In this document: piece after piece, positions 1 to 10,569 of the stretch
Position numbering within the stretch: position 1 is the stretch's first letter
How the letters are laid out: each line of letters begins with the position of its first letter
Assembly: GCA_900618795.1 (NCBI GenBank)
Contig: UYJD01000015.1
Coordinates: 503,034-567,033, forward strand
Length of the DNA: 64,000 nucleotides
Origin: Cyanodermella asteris
Lineage: Eukaryota; Ascomycota; Lecanoromycetes; Ostropales; Stictidaceae
Direction of reading: 5' to 3'
Translations under genes and position numbers: made by a program
The notes under the pieces: generated by a model
Told to the model about the DNA's origin: nothing
Database searches by the model: none
The model's input: only the letters and a program-made list of their open reading frames with translations

Positions 1-398
1 GAAGATCGAATAGGTCTGAACCCATGGGTATCCTTTGGTTTGATCCATGTAGCTCTTGTTGCATTTGGATGGGCGCTATGGCGGGGGTCTTACCGGTACG
101 TCCCGTGAATCATATCGAGACGACGTCTTGCTGATTATTCCAGCTTGTTCCATCAATTTTCATTGGACTGTGTGCTGGCATGAATCTGGGTTTTACCACG
201 ACAGTGCTGGTGGAGCTGATTTCAGCGCAAGCTGTTGGTCTGATGGCGTTGAGCTCCATTGCTAGGAATGTCTGTGCAGCTGTTAGTGGATCGGTCACCC
301 AATCGTTGCCAGAAACCATTGGACCCGGCTGGCTTTTCACGGCCTTGAGTGTTGTCTCTACTGTCAACCTCAACCGGATGCTCTGGATGCAAAGCTAA
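1..398 (+). CDS. MFS-type transporter, C-terminal part (cut by window start)
   Basis: The last 85 codons, from an acceptor-like CAG ending at 143 to the TAA at 396-398, read as membrane-transporter sequence: small and hydrophobic residues, then an I-G-P-G-W-L-F-T stretch like the final helices of fungal DHA1-type drug transporters. Bases 1-95 in another frame also look like a helix (about residues V-S-F-G-L-I-H-V-A-L-V-A). A canonical GTACGT donor at 96 and the acceptor at 143 would make a 48-nt intron, but the phases do not match, and a short helix-like stretch also appears in the third frame. So this is either a spliced gene whose intron I placed wrongly or a decayed copy. The 5' part lies outside the window. 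Substrate cannot be told. Confidence 0.45.
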
Positions 399-1866
399 GG
401 CCGGCATTGGAGAGAAAGCAGATGGACCATAACGAAATCACAAACATAATGTGTTTGCAAGCGAATGAAGCCTTGTTGTTGCGCATTTCGACCGGTGTCA
501 TGACGTGGATTCAGACCATCAAAGGACTGCTATCTCTTCATGTCACAAAGCAGACAAGCACTTGTGGATCATGCAGAATAGCCTGAGACACTTCTGCTAC
601 TCATAGATCTTGGCTGGCCAAACGCCCCACTTGAGCCGGCAGGGACACTTGGTCCGTAAGCCGTTATCAGCAGCAACGGCCAATTTTATCGCGGCAACGC
701 AGTGGGCGAGATTGTCAAGAAGCTGCAAGCCACTGGCTAATCGCTCAATCCTCATGGTAGCAGATGGCGAACGTTCAAAAGCAGCAAAAGTTGCCGGAGA
801 CTTGCAAGAACGGGTTCTCGTAAGCTTATGTCATCCGCAGTAAACCTTCTGATTTTGCTTCTTCGAGCTTGCCCTCATCAATATTCCCTGACGCCAACTG
901 GATCAAGACGATGCTGCCGCACCAAAGTACCATGAAAGTCCAGTGGTGTCACATGTAGCTTCAGCGTGCCGCCCATGGGCTGCAGAGTATTCGCTGTCTG
1001 GTCGAGAGGCGGGTGGCGTTGTGCTAGCTGCAAGCTGTGATTGACTGTCTTTCCCCATCGCAACACACACCATGCTATGGGCCTGGCCATCTTTTGCCAA
1101 GTCATTCATCTGTCGTATGTTTCTCCTAGCGAGTGTACTCCATGTTGTCTCGTGAGACTGGATTTGAACCTTCTAGCTTACCCGTCGGGATCTCCCTTGG
1201 TACCACTTTCTTACCATGTAACCGACGACATTCAACAACAGGATAGGTTGTCCAGGGGATACTTGTATTCCAAACTTTCCTTGAAGTCTGACTGTCCACA
1301 CCCAATCCATGAACTAGCCTGATGGGCTAGGTCGTGATTAAGCAACGACGAACACCATGCAGGGTCGGCTTTCCGTCTCACATTAAAGGCTCGCAAGAGT
1401 TTGACCTCAGCTCAAGTCTATCCACGCCATGGACATCCTCGGTGGAGCTAGGTGTGTTGTGAGGGCCAGCTGTGGGGATAGTGCAGATTTACAGCCCACG
1501 GTTGTAAACGCCACATGCAGAATGGCTCAGTCGAGGCCTCGTACTCAACACAAGCATGCAAGACACGGGCACAAGCTCGAGGATCTCAGCTGGCGTCCAC
1601 TTACGCCAAAATATACAGCAAGCGCAATCGTTGCACTCATGACCTCTGCGGACATATCCTTGAGACAATACAGCCCAAGGTGGTGTGTGTCAACGCGAGA
1701 AGGATGGTAAGACTTACCTGCCTACCCATCTTCAATGCCCTCGGCGAAAGGCGTATAAGACTGCCCAGATAGCATCCTGTTTCCAAGACTTCTCATTATC
1801 CCCCCTGTCCTTAAAGTGTAGCGCTCTCATCCAAAATTCAAGCAATGCCCGCTTCACGTTACCAAA
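399..1866. other. intergenic, nothing recognised
   Basis: No open frame in this 1.5 kb has protein-like composition, and I see no tRNA, repeat or transposon end. It separates the transporter end from the decarboxylase-like gene and may hold that gene's promoter. Confidence 0.5.
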
Positions 1867-3081
1867 ATGTCTGGCCCGTTCCCAACGAAGGTCGACCCCT
1901 TTGTGGGCCAGCTAGTTGGCCTTGTGGGCGGCATGAACAACCTCGATGAAGCCGTCAAGAATGCACTCAAGTCAGGAGTCGTGCAAATGATCGAACGGGA
2001 CATCACCAACGGTCAGAAGTTTCTCGAGTACGCTTCCGGCTTACTCAAGTGGATCCCGTCTGAAGTCCAGACAGGGAACGAAATTTACTACACAATCTGT
2101 GTGTTCTACTTCGTCCTCGACCAGTCACCAATCTACGGCTGCCAGACACCCATAAGCCCATCGTCAATCGACCAGCCTCTGTCCCCGGTCTCTCAATGGG
2201 TTGTCACATATGCCAACAAGATGGGCGACTGGGTGGACACGCCTGCTTCACTTACGCCCGAATCGCTCAAGACCTTCTACAATTCTCCACGATTCAATAT
2301 GGATCAAGCCCAGCCACCTCCGGAGGCTTCAAAACCTTCAACCAACTCTTCTGCCGTCGCTTGAAGCCCGGCCAGCGACCAATCAGTAACCCCGACGACG
2401 ACCGCGTCATCACATGGCCGGCAGACTCCACTTTCGACGGACACTGGCACGTCGACGACAACAACACCGTCAATATCAAACAAATCGACTGGCCTATCAA
2501 CGAGTTGTTGCAGAGCAGCGAGTACGCCGATGACTTCGTCGGCGGCACCTGGATGCACGCTTTCCTGGGACCTACCGACTATCACCGCCAACACGCTCCC
2601 GTCAGCGGACAGGTCCTCGAGGCGAAAGTGATCCAAGGCCTACCTCGAAGTCGACGTCGCGGAAGATGCCAACGGCAAACCGGCACTCATCCCGCGCCGC
2701 ACCTGGCGGACGCCCAAGAACACCGCGAGACGAGCTGCCGATGGCACGGTCGGCGACTTGGACGCACCCGACACGGCAGGCTATCAGTTCCTGCAGACGC
2801 GAGGATGTGTGATTATCGAGAATGAAACGGCGGGCAAGGTCGCGGTGTTGCCCATTGGCATGGCCTACGTGAGCAGCGTTGTGCTGTCCGTGCAGGATAT
2901 ATATCGGACCGGTGAGGTGAGCATGCCGAGCACGGTCAAGAAGGGCGACGAGATTTCGTGCTTTGAGTTTGGTGGCAGCGACATTGTGCTTGTCTTCCAG
3001 AAGGGCCGTGGGATTGATTTGAGTCCTTTGAAGCACCAGCATTACAATGTTGGGAACGTGCTTGCAACGATCAGCCCTTGA
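1867..3081 (+). pseudogene. phosphatidylserine decarboxylase-like protein, frame-disrupted
   Basis: The family makes phosphatidylethanolamine from phosphatidylserine; fungal soluble relatives can decarboxylate amino acids, so the substrate is open. Three segments give one continuous homologous protein of about 400 residues. Segment 1 (1867 to about 2315) has the N-terminal helical part. Segment 2 (about 2316-2635, another frame) has G-F-K-T-F-N and then D-Y-H-R-Q-H-A-P-V-S-G, the conserved histidine motif. Segment 3 (about 2636-3081, original frame) holds F-G-G-S-D near 2968-2982, where the family has (L)G-S-T/G-G-S-S; the serine is the expected self-cleavage site that becomes the pyruvoyl group. 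No GT-AG introns fit at either junction, so two small indels of opposite sign (net zero) are the simple reading. This could be real inactivation or assembly error. The Asp after the serine is unusual for the family. Confidence 0.65.
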
Positions 3082-3307
3082 GGTGTGGCTTCCTTTCAGG
3101 TTGAGATGTCCTGTTCAACGAGCCGTGATGTCGATTTAGGGCCATTATCTTTGGAAGTCTACTCGGAATGAGCAGAGATGCAATAACGAATACTATATCG
3201 TGCGCGAGACTTTTGCCAGATGGTGTGACGACGGTATAGATAAGTTCCAAGCAGTGAATTACTGTTATTATGTTGTGCCACTGGTTATCAACGACATCAC
3301 GGTCCCC

Positions 3308-4153
3308 TCAAATAAGAACCTGTGCAATAGCAAGACCACCTGCCGCAACGGCAGGCAACGCACCCATTGCAGCCTTGCCAGCACCAGCAGCTACAACGCC
3401 AGAAGAACCTCCCGATACGCCCGAACCACCCAAACTGCCACTGCCACTGCCACCACCACTCGCCAAGCTCGTAGCAGAAGACGACGGGAAAGATGTCGCC
3501 GACCTAGCCGAGGACAGAGAGCCACCCACAGCCGACGAGCCAGAGCACGTCTTTCCGATAGGACAACAACCGTAACCTCCCGACGGCGTCCTAACACACG
3601 TCTCGGACGAAGTCCTGCATCCTCCCACCTGGTCCGGACAGCACGTATACCCAATCGACAAGCACCCATCCCCACACGTCGTCTCCCCAATATCACACTC
3701 CCCACTCGAGCCAGCAGATCCCGCCGACGCAGACGCCGCACTCGTCGACTGTGCCAAACTCGCGCTCGGAGCCGCCGCCGACGTCGTAGCTATCGCGCTC
3801 GGAGCCGCGCCTCCGCTGCCTCCAGTGGCCTGCTGCGTCCCCGTGGCGGACTTGTAGGAGATTTGCTGAATGGGGTCACCGGAACATTTTTTGCCGTTGG
3901 GGCGGCAGCCGACGCCGTCGCAGTACTCGCTTGTCAGGCAGTAGCCTTGGTTGTTGCAGCAGACGAGGTTGGCGGGCTTGCAGTAGTTGCCGCAGGGAAC
4001 CTCGCCGATGGCGGCGCAGGATTGGGATTGGGATTGGCGTTTGACGAGGGAGAGGAGCGGGGCGGCGTTGTTTTGGAAGGGGCGGTAGGGGACGAAGTCT
4101 TCTGTGAGGCAGAGGGAGGGGAGGAGAGTGGTGAGGAGGAGAAAGGACCGCAT
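3308..4153 (-). CDS. secreted Cys-rich, Ser-rich GPI-type surface protein
   Basis: The start is taken at 4153, where a classic signal peptide begins (M-R-S-F then a run of Leu, ending near C-L-T-E); a start six codons upstream is possible. A K-R dibasic site follows at about residue 38-39, typical for Kex2 trimming. Two cysteine-rich blocks of about 45 residues contain CC pairs and G-x-C spacing that recall chitin-binding or small disulfide domains. They are joined by Ser/Ala-rich low-complexity sequence. The C-terminus is Gly/Ser-rich and ends in a hydrophobic tail (A-V-A-A-G-G-L-A-I-A-Q-V-L-I), as in GPI-anchored wall proteins. I cannot assign a known family. Placement at the cell surface is inferred. 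The antisense 328-codon open frame over this gene is compositional shadow. Confidence 0.75.
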   Translation of the reverse strand: MRSFLLLTTLLPSLCLTEDFVPYRPFQNNAAPLLSLVKRQSQSQSCAAIGEVPCGNYCKPANLVCCNNQGYCLTSEYCDGVGCRPNGKKCSGDPIQQISYKSATGTQQATGGSGGAAPSAIATTSAAAPSASLAQSTSAASASAGSAGSSGECDIGETTCGDGCLSIGYTCCPDQVGGCRTSSETCVRTPSGGYGCCPIGKTCSGSSAVGGSLSSARSATSFPSSSATSLASGGGSGSGSLGGSGVSGGSSGVVAAGAGKAAMGALPAVAAGGLAIAQVLI

Positions 4154-4171
4154 AGTGGGCGCGTGGAACAA

Positions 4172-5742
4172 ATTAGGTCTTATTGAAAAGAACAGTGTAT
4201 GGACAGCGAACGATGTGCTCGTTTACAGAGCTTCGATCTCGCGGTACACAGATGAGGGTGGCAGATTTTGGGTGTGTGAGAAGAGCGAAAAGAGTGATCA
4301 AACAGGAAGAGCCGAGAGTCTTGATATACTTGACAGGCTGGCACGTCAATTGCCTTTACCGGCCAAAATCAACATGAAAGCGGCATCTGCTGTAGCCCTA
4401 CCACGCTCGATACATGGACAGATCTCAGAATAGTAGAAACATCACGAGGTGATCGACAAGGTTCAACGTCCTTTGGGCATCTGCCAGGCTGACTTTGATC
4501 AGCGGAGGTTTTGTGATTCATTTTTACTAGATTTGTGTCGAATCGAACTTCATGCAGATCCCGCAGTAGGACCACTGTGCTGGCAGAGCAGGATGGCTGG
4601 ACTGTGTTTTGACAGCAGGTAGGGACCGTAGCGCTCATCACAGAGGTGGTCAAGTGCCATTCAAAGTGGCTCCGGGTGAGTAAGGCAACAGCCCCATTGG
4701 CTGCATGTCTGAGATTGAGACCGCTCGTGGCGCCACGTGCTAGCTGTTTTCTTCAGAACTTCACGTGGCGGCGAAGAAGTTGAGGGTAGGAAAAGGGACA
4801 AGCAGGGCGATCGCTCAAGTCAAGGTATCTGCCGTGGTGGCCTGAGGCGAAGCTAACCCGTCTAGTGAGCCCAAGCGCAGGGCTGCGACGGTCGAATGAG
4901 ATTAATGCTGGTGAGGAAAATCTGGGGTACGCCTGTCTCATAGAGCCGCTGGGTTGGATGAGGTGGTGGTGTACCAAAAGTAGTCTGTTTGAGAAATCAG
5001 CCTCGTGGTGTGACATTCTGAACCACAACTAATCAGCTTCTCAGCTAACCGGAGGGAGTCCTTGGCACGGCCTGGGCAGCACTTGGCGAATCCTACCCTT
5101 GTTGAACATCACCACCAACAATATGTCCCGTTGTCGCTTCAGGCCGGTAAAGGTGAGGATCTCCTTGGTTGTCTGCTGTAACACTACACTGCTGAAGCAG
5201 TGCTGGGATATCCTGGCTCGTGACCGCCGAGGAACGAATTGGAGATCAATAGCTTATTATTCTTCGACCCGTCAGACCAATATAAGAGCCACAACAAGAA
5301 TCAACTACCAAGCGCTAACTAGGTATCGACATACATAGACCAGATGATCCACGGAGCCTTTGCTTGGTATCGAGAACAAATTCGATGCAGGATGTGCAGT
5401 GAAATCGACCACGACAAAAGGCTCCAAAGCAATCTGAAACCAGGTTCATGTGCACGGCAGCAACCAACAACATGGCTAGCGCAACGGTTGTCCCAAATTT
5501 ATATCAGCATACCTTTGTATCAAAGTCTTGCAAGGCCAAGTCGAGGTGAAATCAGATGCTTGCAGATTGAGAATGTGGATCAATCATATAAGGTCGCATC
5601 ACGTGACCCTATAGACACGCTGATCATTCTGTCCGTCGCCGTCACGGCGCAAAGACACTCGCAACGATGAATAAACTGGTCCTGACATATATCAGTGGGT
5701 ATATTGGCTTACTGCTTTTATCTATTTTACATCATAAACACT
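4172..5742. other. intergenic, nothing recognised
   Basis: This 1.6 kb lies upstream of the surface-protein gene and downstream of the Ost1-like gene. Short frames here lack coding character. The part near 4170-4500 probably carries the surface-protein promoter. Confidence 0.45.
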
Positions 5743-7251
5743 TCACGCCTTTTTCTTGCCTATCGACACATCGAGCAAGCTCAGCACCCACGAAGTAACA
5801 AAGACCGCGACGAAGCCAGCAATGATTGTCAAGGGCTTGCGTAGCATTGCAGATGTTGAATAGTCGTACATGATGACGACCTTCTTGTCCCGCACATCAT
5901 CTGCGACATTCATGGCGACAAGCTCCAAGCTAGTGCGGCCAAGAGTGTCCATGTACGTCTGGTGAATGTTTGTTGAGTTCGCGACAAGGGGGACTTCAGA
6001 CTCAAATCTCACGTTGCTTTATCTTGTAAGTATCATCGAGTAAGACGAGGATAGAGAAACATACCTTGCACCTTCCGGCAAGATAACTCGCAGGTTGATA
6101 CGCTCGTAAGCGATACCTGCGGCGTCCTTAGGACCCTCGAGGAACGGAACCGAAAGAACGTAGCTGTCACCCTGAAGCTTCTTCAAGAACTTCTTCGCAT
6201 CGTTGTCATAACCAATCTTGAAAGGAAAGTTCCAGCCACCGAAGACGGGGAATCGTGGCTTCAACGTAAGCTGCGCGCCTCTCGGGCCGCTCCTGAAGTT
6301 GCTCGTGCTGATGTTTCCGACCTCATCGGTGAAGTAGGCGTTGGCGCTTCCAGCTGGCAGGGGCACATTCAGCTCAGCAATGGCACTAGTGCTCATGCCA
6401 CCGTACTGACGAGTGTAGAGTGTCTGAGCCCATTCCAATCGCGCAAAATTGTTGATCAGCTTAGCACCGCGGTTCGTAATCCAGTAACGATCCTCAAAAG
6501 CAACGTTTCCACCCCAATGGCTGACTTCGATATCTCGTTCCAGGAGCGAAGCATAGAGTACCGGCTTCGTGAATTCGTAGCGAACCGTAGCTGGTACTTG
6601 CGCACCTGCCTCGACGTTCTCAAAAGGACCGTACGTGAATTTGGTTCCTTGTCTCTCAGGCTTGCCGGTAAAGTCGGGAACATCAACTGATCCAAACTTG
6701 ATCACGGTTTTTTGCTTCGTCACCGGATAGGCTGATGGTGAGTATTCGGAGAAGGAATACTGTAGGTGCTGCTTTCCTTGTTGTGGGATCTTGGCGGGTA
6801 GCGGCTCAAAAGCGCCGAGGACGTTGTAGTTGATGGAAAGTGTTAATTGAGCCTTTGGCGCCAATGGCTCCGGCAGTGTCACGCGAATGAATTGTGTCGG
6901 GCTGTTAAGGTCAAACTCGACGACATCCACCTTGAAGTGTCCCTTCTCGGCAGCCTTCTTGTCAAAGGCCTCGAAACCTCCAATCCTGCCGAATATCTGC
7001 GCCTCGAATGGAAGAAAGTATTCTGTCTGTGCCGCCTTGTCCACGTTCTCTATTACCACATTGACCTGCTCTTTTGCGTAGCCTTTCTCCAGATTGATGT
7101 TTCGTAGTAAATTGGCGTTCTTGAACACTTGTGGGGGCTTGAACGTCGCGGGTAGAATCTGGTATGAGGAGAGTGGCCGGCTTAGATTGAGCTCGGCAGA
7201 CACGAAGCTGCTGGCACAGGCCACGAAGCCTGTGAGCAGAGATAACCTCAT
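5743..7251 (-). CDS. OST1: oligosaccharyltransferase subunit 1 (ribophorin I)
   Basis: This is an ER membrane subunit of the oligosaccharyltransferase complex, which transfers the dolichol-linked glycan to Asn in nascent proteins. Two exons, 7251-6065 and 6016-5743, flank a 48-nt intron (GTATGT donor, AAAG acceptor), giving 486 residues, close to the family length. The N-terminus is a cleavable signal peptide (residues 1-19, ending V-S-A). The long lumenal domain matches ribophorin I, with the signature L-P-E-G-A-S-N-V across the splice junction. One membrane segment lies at about 457-477 (P-L-T-I-I-A-G-F-V-A-V), and the tail ends K-K-K-A, a dilysine-type ER retrieval signal. The start ATG at 7251 sits directly before the signal peptide. 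Confidence 0.95.
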
Positions 7252-7735
7252 GGTGGCAACGAGGTACTAGGAGCTTGCTGCAGCAACGGTGATGTGCTGC
7301 GAGCTGGGGATGGGAGGCTGCTGTCGACAAGCTGTTCGAGAGATTCCGCTGTATCGCTTGGCTTCGTGACATCTGGCATCCCGAGCTCCACGTAAGTGCT
7401 TACATAAGCAACCAAGCACGCTCCGCAAGCCATCTCCTAAAGCGGGCCGACAGATGTCTTTGCGGAGACACTCGACTACAGGTCGGTTAACAATACCAAA
7501 TATAGGTGCCGAATCATTCAGTCAAATAGTTGAATGTATATCGATACTGCCCCCTGCATATGCGTCTGTACAGGCGGTTACGGAAGTAGCATTCTAAGCA
7601 GGCAGCGAATCACTCGGCCGAATGATTACGTTTCGCTAGGACATGTTCGTTCGTGACATTGCTATACATTGAGGGTCTCAAATATTCTCAAACTCGGATG
7701 GGATCTCTTCTAGTCTCAGCGTACTCACCACACCC
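7252..7735. other. intergenic between OST1 and the Git1-like gene
   Basis: About 480 nt with no coding character. It lies upstream of OST1 and downstream of the permease gene, both on the minus strand, so it likely holds the OST1 promoter and the permease terminator. No clear motif is seen. Confidence 0.4.
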
Positions 7736-9319
7736 TCAACCTTCCTTTTCCTTTGGGTGCGCGACCTCGTCGATCAGCTCCGGCTCAACCCCATCTTTCG
7801 CAAGTGCCTTCAAATCATCCTCGCCCATCTCACCCGTCCATCCATTGGCAATCAAGAAAGCGCGGAACTTCTCATCTTCATTCGCCAGATCATCGCCCCG
7901 AACATCCTTGATAAACACGAACGTCACGAGGATACCAACAACGCCGCAAATCGCAGCAACGATGAACGTCCATTTCTTGCCTAGATTGTTCTGAATTGGT
8001 GTGAACGCCTCGGTCCCGACTGCTGCTCCAGTCTTGCCAATGGCTGCCGAGATACCGTAGCAAGTACCTCTGACGGCTGTTGCATAGGATTCTGACGACA
8101 GAAGACCGAGCATGTTTCCAGGACCCAAATTGCCAAAGGATTGCATGAGACCATAGAAGACGACAAAGAGCGGGATGATCTTCGTGATCTTATCATAGGC
8201 GCAACCGATGATCAAGCCCAAGACGAGGTAGCCAGAGAATCCGAGCATCATGGTGTTCTTGCGTCCTAGGATATCACAGAGGTAAGCTCCGACGAAGACG
8301 CCTGGCAGTGCAATCGCTCCAAAAAGCAATTGATATTCGCCAGTCTTGATGATATCCGCGTTCGGCACGACTGAACTGATGATTGTACCGCTGAAGACAC
8401 CGTTGGGGAAGGTGACGAAATCGTAAAGAAACCATGCTCCGCAGGTTCCGATCAGGCTCTTCCAGTAGTAACGTATCACCAAGCCATAAGGCACTCGTTT
8501 CTTGATGGCTCCTCTCCGATACAGCTTGGAGTTGAGCATCTTCAGCCTGAAGTAAAAGACCGTCAGAGGCAGAACACAACCGATTCCAAAGCACACTCTC
8601 CAGACCGTGCTCAGATGATTCGTGCCAGCAGCCGAGATGACAATCAAGAAGACACTGACAGCCAACGGCCCGCCAAAGCTCAAGGGCAAGTTCGTAACCA
8701 GGATGAAAATCGGTCCTCGCCTTTTCAGAGCATGCTCGTTCGCCGCTTCACTGGCACTTGTACTACTCGCCGGATACTCTCCACCCGTACCAAAGCCCAC
8801 AACACCACGAGCAACAGTCATCATCCAAAACATGCCGAGCGTAGTCAGTCCATGCGAGGCCGTAGCAAGAATACCACCAACAACGATCATCATCGTTGTC
8901 AAAATGATCGCAGTCTTCCGGCCAAGGTAGTCGCACGTAAGCCCAATAACGATCTGACCGAGAATCTCGCCGACGAGAAGAGCATTAGATACCTGCGTCG
9001 AGACGGCCGAGGTGTAGTCCTTGGGATACTCCTTCCTGAACAGGACGTTGGTCATGGTCATGAGGTTGTTCTGGTAGCCATCGCTGATGAGCGCGAAGCC
9101 GGAGCAGAAGATGGTGAAGATGTCGGACAGCCTTTGCTTGACACTCGAGACTTCCTTTGAAGGGGCTGCTGGATCTTCGGGGTTCGCCACGACGCCTGGG
9201 GCTCCGGGGGTGGAGTTATCGTGTTGCACAGCGTACACGTCGCTTGAGGCGGCTTTCTTGGTTTCGTCCGTTCCGTAGTCTTGACCGCTCGCCATTGAGC
9301 TCTCATGGATAGACGCCAT
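7736..9319 (-). CDS. Git1-like MFS permease (glycerophosphodiester/phosphate type)
   Basis: Single exon, 527 residues, about twelve predicted membrane helices. MFS motif-A-like loops occur twice (D-Y-L-G-R-K-T and D-I-L-G-R-K-N), one per half. The block G-G-E-Y-P-A-S-S after helix 4 is typical of the phosphate:H+ symporter/Git1 group. Yeast Git1 imports glycerophosphoinositol and glycerophosphocholine, deacylation products of phospholipids, at the plasma membrane; that role here is inferred by family. The N-terminal 60 residues and the C-terminal 50 residues are hydrophilic and acidic. The start at 9319 could instead be the in-frame Met ten residues later. No intron is visible. Confidence 0.85.
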   Translation of the reverse strand: MASIHESSMASGQDYGTDETKKAASSDVYAVQHDNSTPGAPGVVANPEDPAAPSKEVSSVKQRLSDIFTIFCSGFALISDGYQNNLMTMTNVLFRKEYPKDYTSAVSTQVSNALLVGEILGQIVIGLTCDYLGRKTAIILTTMMIVVGGILATASHGLTTLGMFWMMTVARGVVGFGTGGEYPASSTSASEAANEHALKRRGPIFILVTNLPLSFGGPLAVSVFLIVISAAGTNHLSTVWRVCFGIGCVLPLTVFYFRLKMLNSKLYRRGAIKKRVPYGLVIRYYWKSLIGTCGAWFLYDFVTFPNGVFSGTIISSVVPNADIIKTGEYQLLFGAIALPGVFVGAYLCDILGRKNTMMLGFSGYLVLGLIIGCAYDKITKIIPLFVVFYGLMQSFGNLGPGNMLGLLSSESYATAVRGTCYGISAAIGKTGAAVGTEAFTPIQNNLGKKWTFIVAAICGVVGILVTFVFIKDVRGDDLANEDEKFRAFLIANGWTGEMGEDDLKALAKDGVEPELIDEVAHPKEKEG

Positions 9320-10569
9320 GTCGTCGCCTAGATTCGCAGCACCTCAGACCTGGGCTTGGCGAGAAGGTAATGCTGGCTTCCAGAGCCGCAGACCGCGAGA
9401 TACGCAGAAGCGGGCAGTGGCAAGTGAAGACAAATACCAAAACTCGGGCAAGGGTCGAAGACAACGAGACACGCGACAAAGAAACGAGAAGTCGAGAAGA
9501 AGGGTTCTGGAAAGAAGTTTATCAACTGCTTGAACCCCACTAGCGAAGCTAGCAGCTGCCCCTACACGTGGGAGACCTGCAGTCGATAGTGCAACCATAC
9601 TCGACCCCAAGGATTATTGACTTTGCGTACCGTCACGACCGTCACATCAGCCTTCGCTTGTGTGTCGCTGCGCGTAAAAGCCAGCATGACCGGACACATT
9701 GTCTGAAATACCAGCGAGCCTGGACTCAGCTTCACCGAATCGTCAGATCGCAAGTCTTGAACGTGCCGTAGTAACCCTTTCAAGCTCGCCGTTTGTGAGA
9801 GATGAAGTCGCCGGCCATGTATGGGAGGAAAGGCTTTGCAGGGTCAGATGCTTAGGTAGCTGCGCCATCGGCCGGCTAAGGCGTGCCGGGCAGAACCCCT
9901 GTGGTCTACTACGAGCTTTTTTGCCATCAGACAGCCGGCCAGTGAACGAGGGCGAGTACGCCCACGTGCCAAGAGTCTTATGAGCGCGCGTAAGTGGGCG
10001 GCGGGGGGCTTCCATGAGACTGGTAAGCCTGATATGTAGATGTAGCGATGACACGCGTTTTCTGTACGGGATGTCCGAGAGTGCTTTGACCTACTGACAC
10101 TGGTGGCATAGCTAGGGAGACCGGCTAGATTTTTAGCATTCAAGCTAGATCGCTGCTGGGTGGAATGTTTTCAAGGGCTCAGATAGGCCAGAGGTTTTGG
10201 CTGGGCACTCACCCTTTTACTTTGACGGTTGCTTCGACAGTAACCCGGCTAGGAGCTGATATAGTTGTGTCAAGAGCAAGAGGCAGGGTGCATTGTAAAA
10301 TCGATATGTGCTATTCACGGCCATCAAACCATCGAAGCGCGCGGTTTCGTTCATTCCTTGAACTTTTTCATTTTCGAGCTACATATATTTGAACCAGTAC
10401 TGAGAGTCACTGGGGATGGACCAAGCAGCAAGATCTCATCATTCGTGATGTGCATCATTCCACGTTCAGTGTGACATCTCTCGTCATTCCAACCTTCCAG
10501 AGCATGCTAACCAGAGATCTGGACAATCTACTGCAACGCCTTTCTGGGAGTCGAATGGAGTCGATCTCT
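9320..10569. other. intergenic, nothing recognised
   Basis: About 1.25 kb upstream of the permease gene and downstream of the Bcs1-like gene. Frames are short and overlap on both strands without protein-like content. It likely includes the permease promoter. Confidence 0.45.

Noticed and set aside
1158-1172. tRNA T-arm-like string (GGTTCAAATCC on the minus strand)
   Set aside because: The flanking bases do not form a T stem, acceptor stem or anticodon arm.
3200-4186. 328-codon plus-strand open frame, Arg/Thr/Ser-rich
   Set aside because: It lies exactly antisense to the Cys-rich secreted protein; its Arg-rich, low-complexity composition is the mirror of Ser/Ala codons. No domain.
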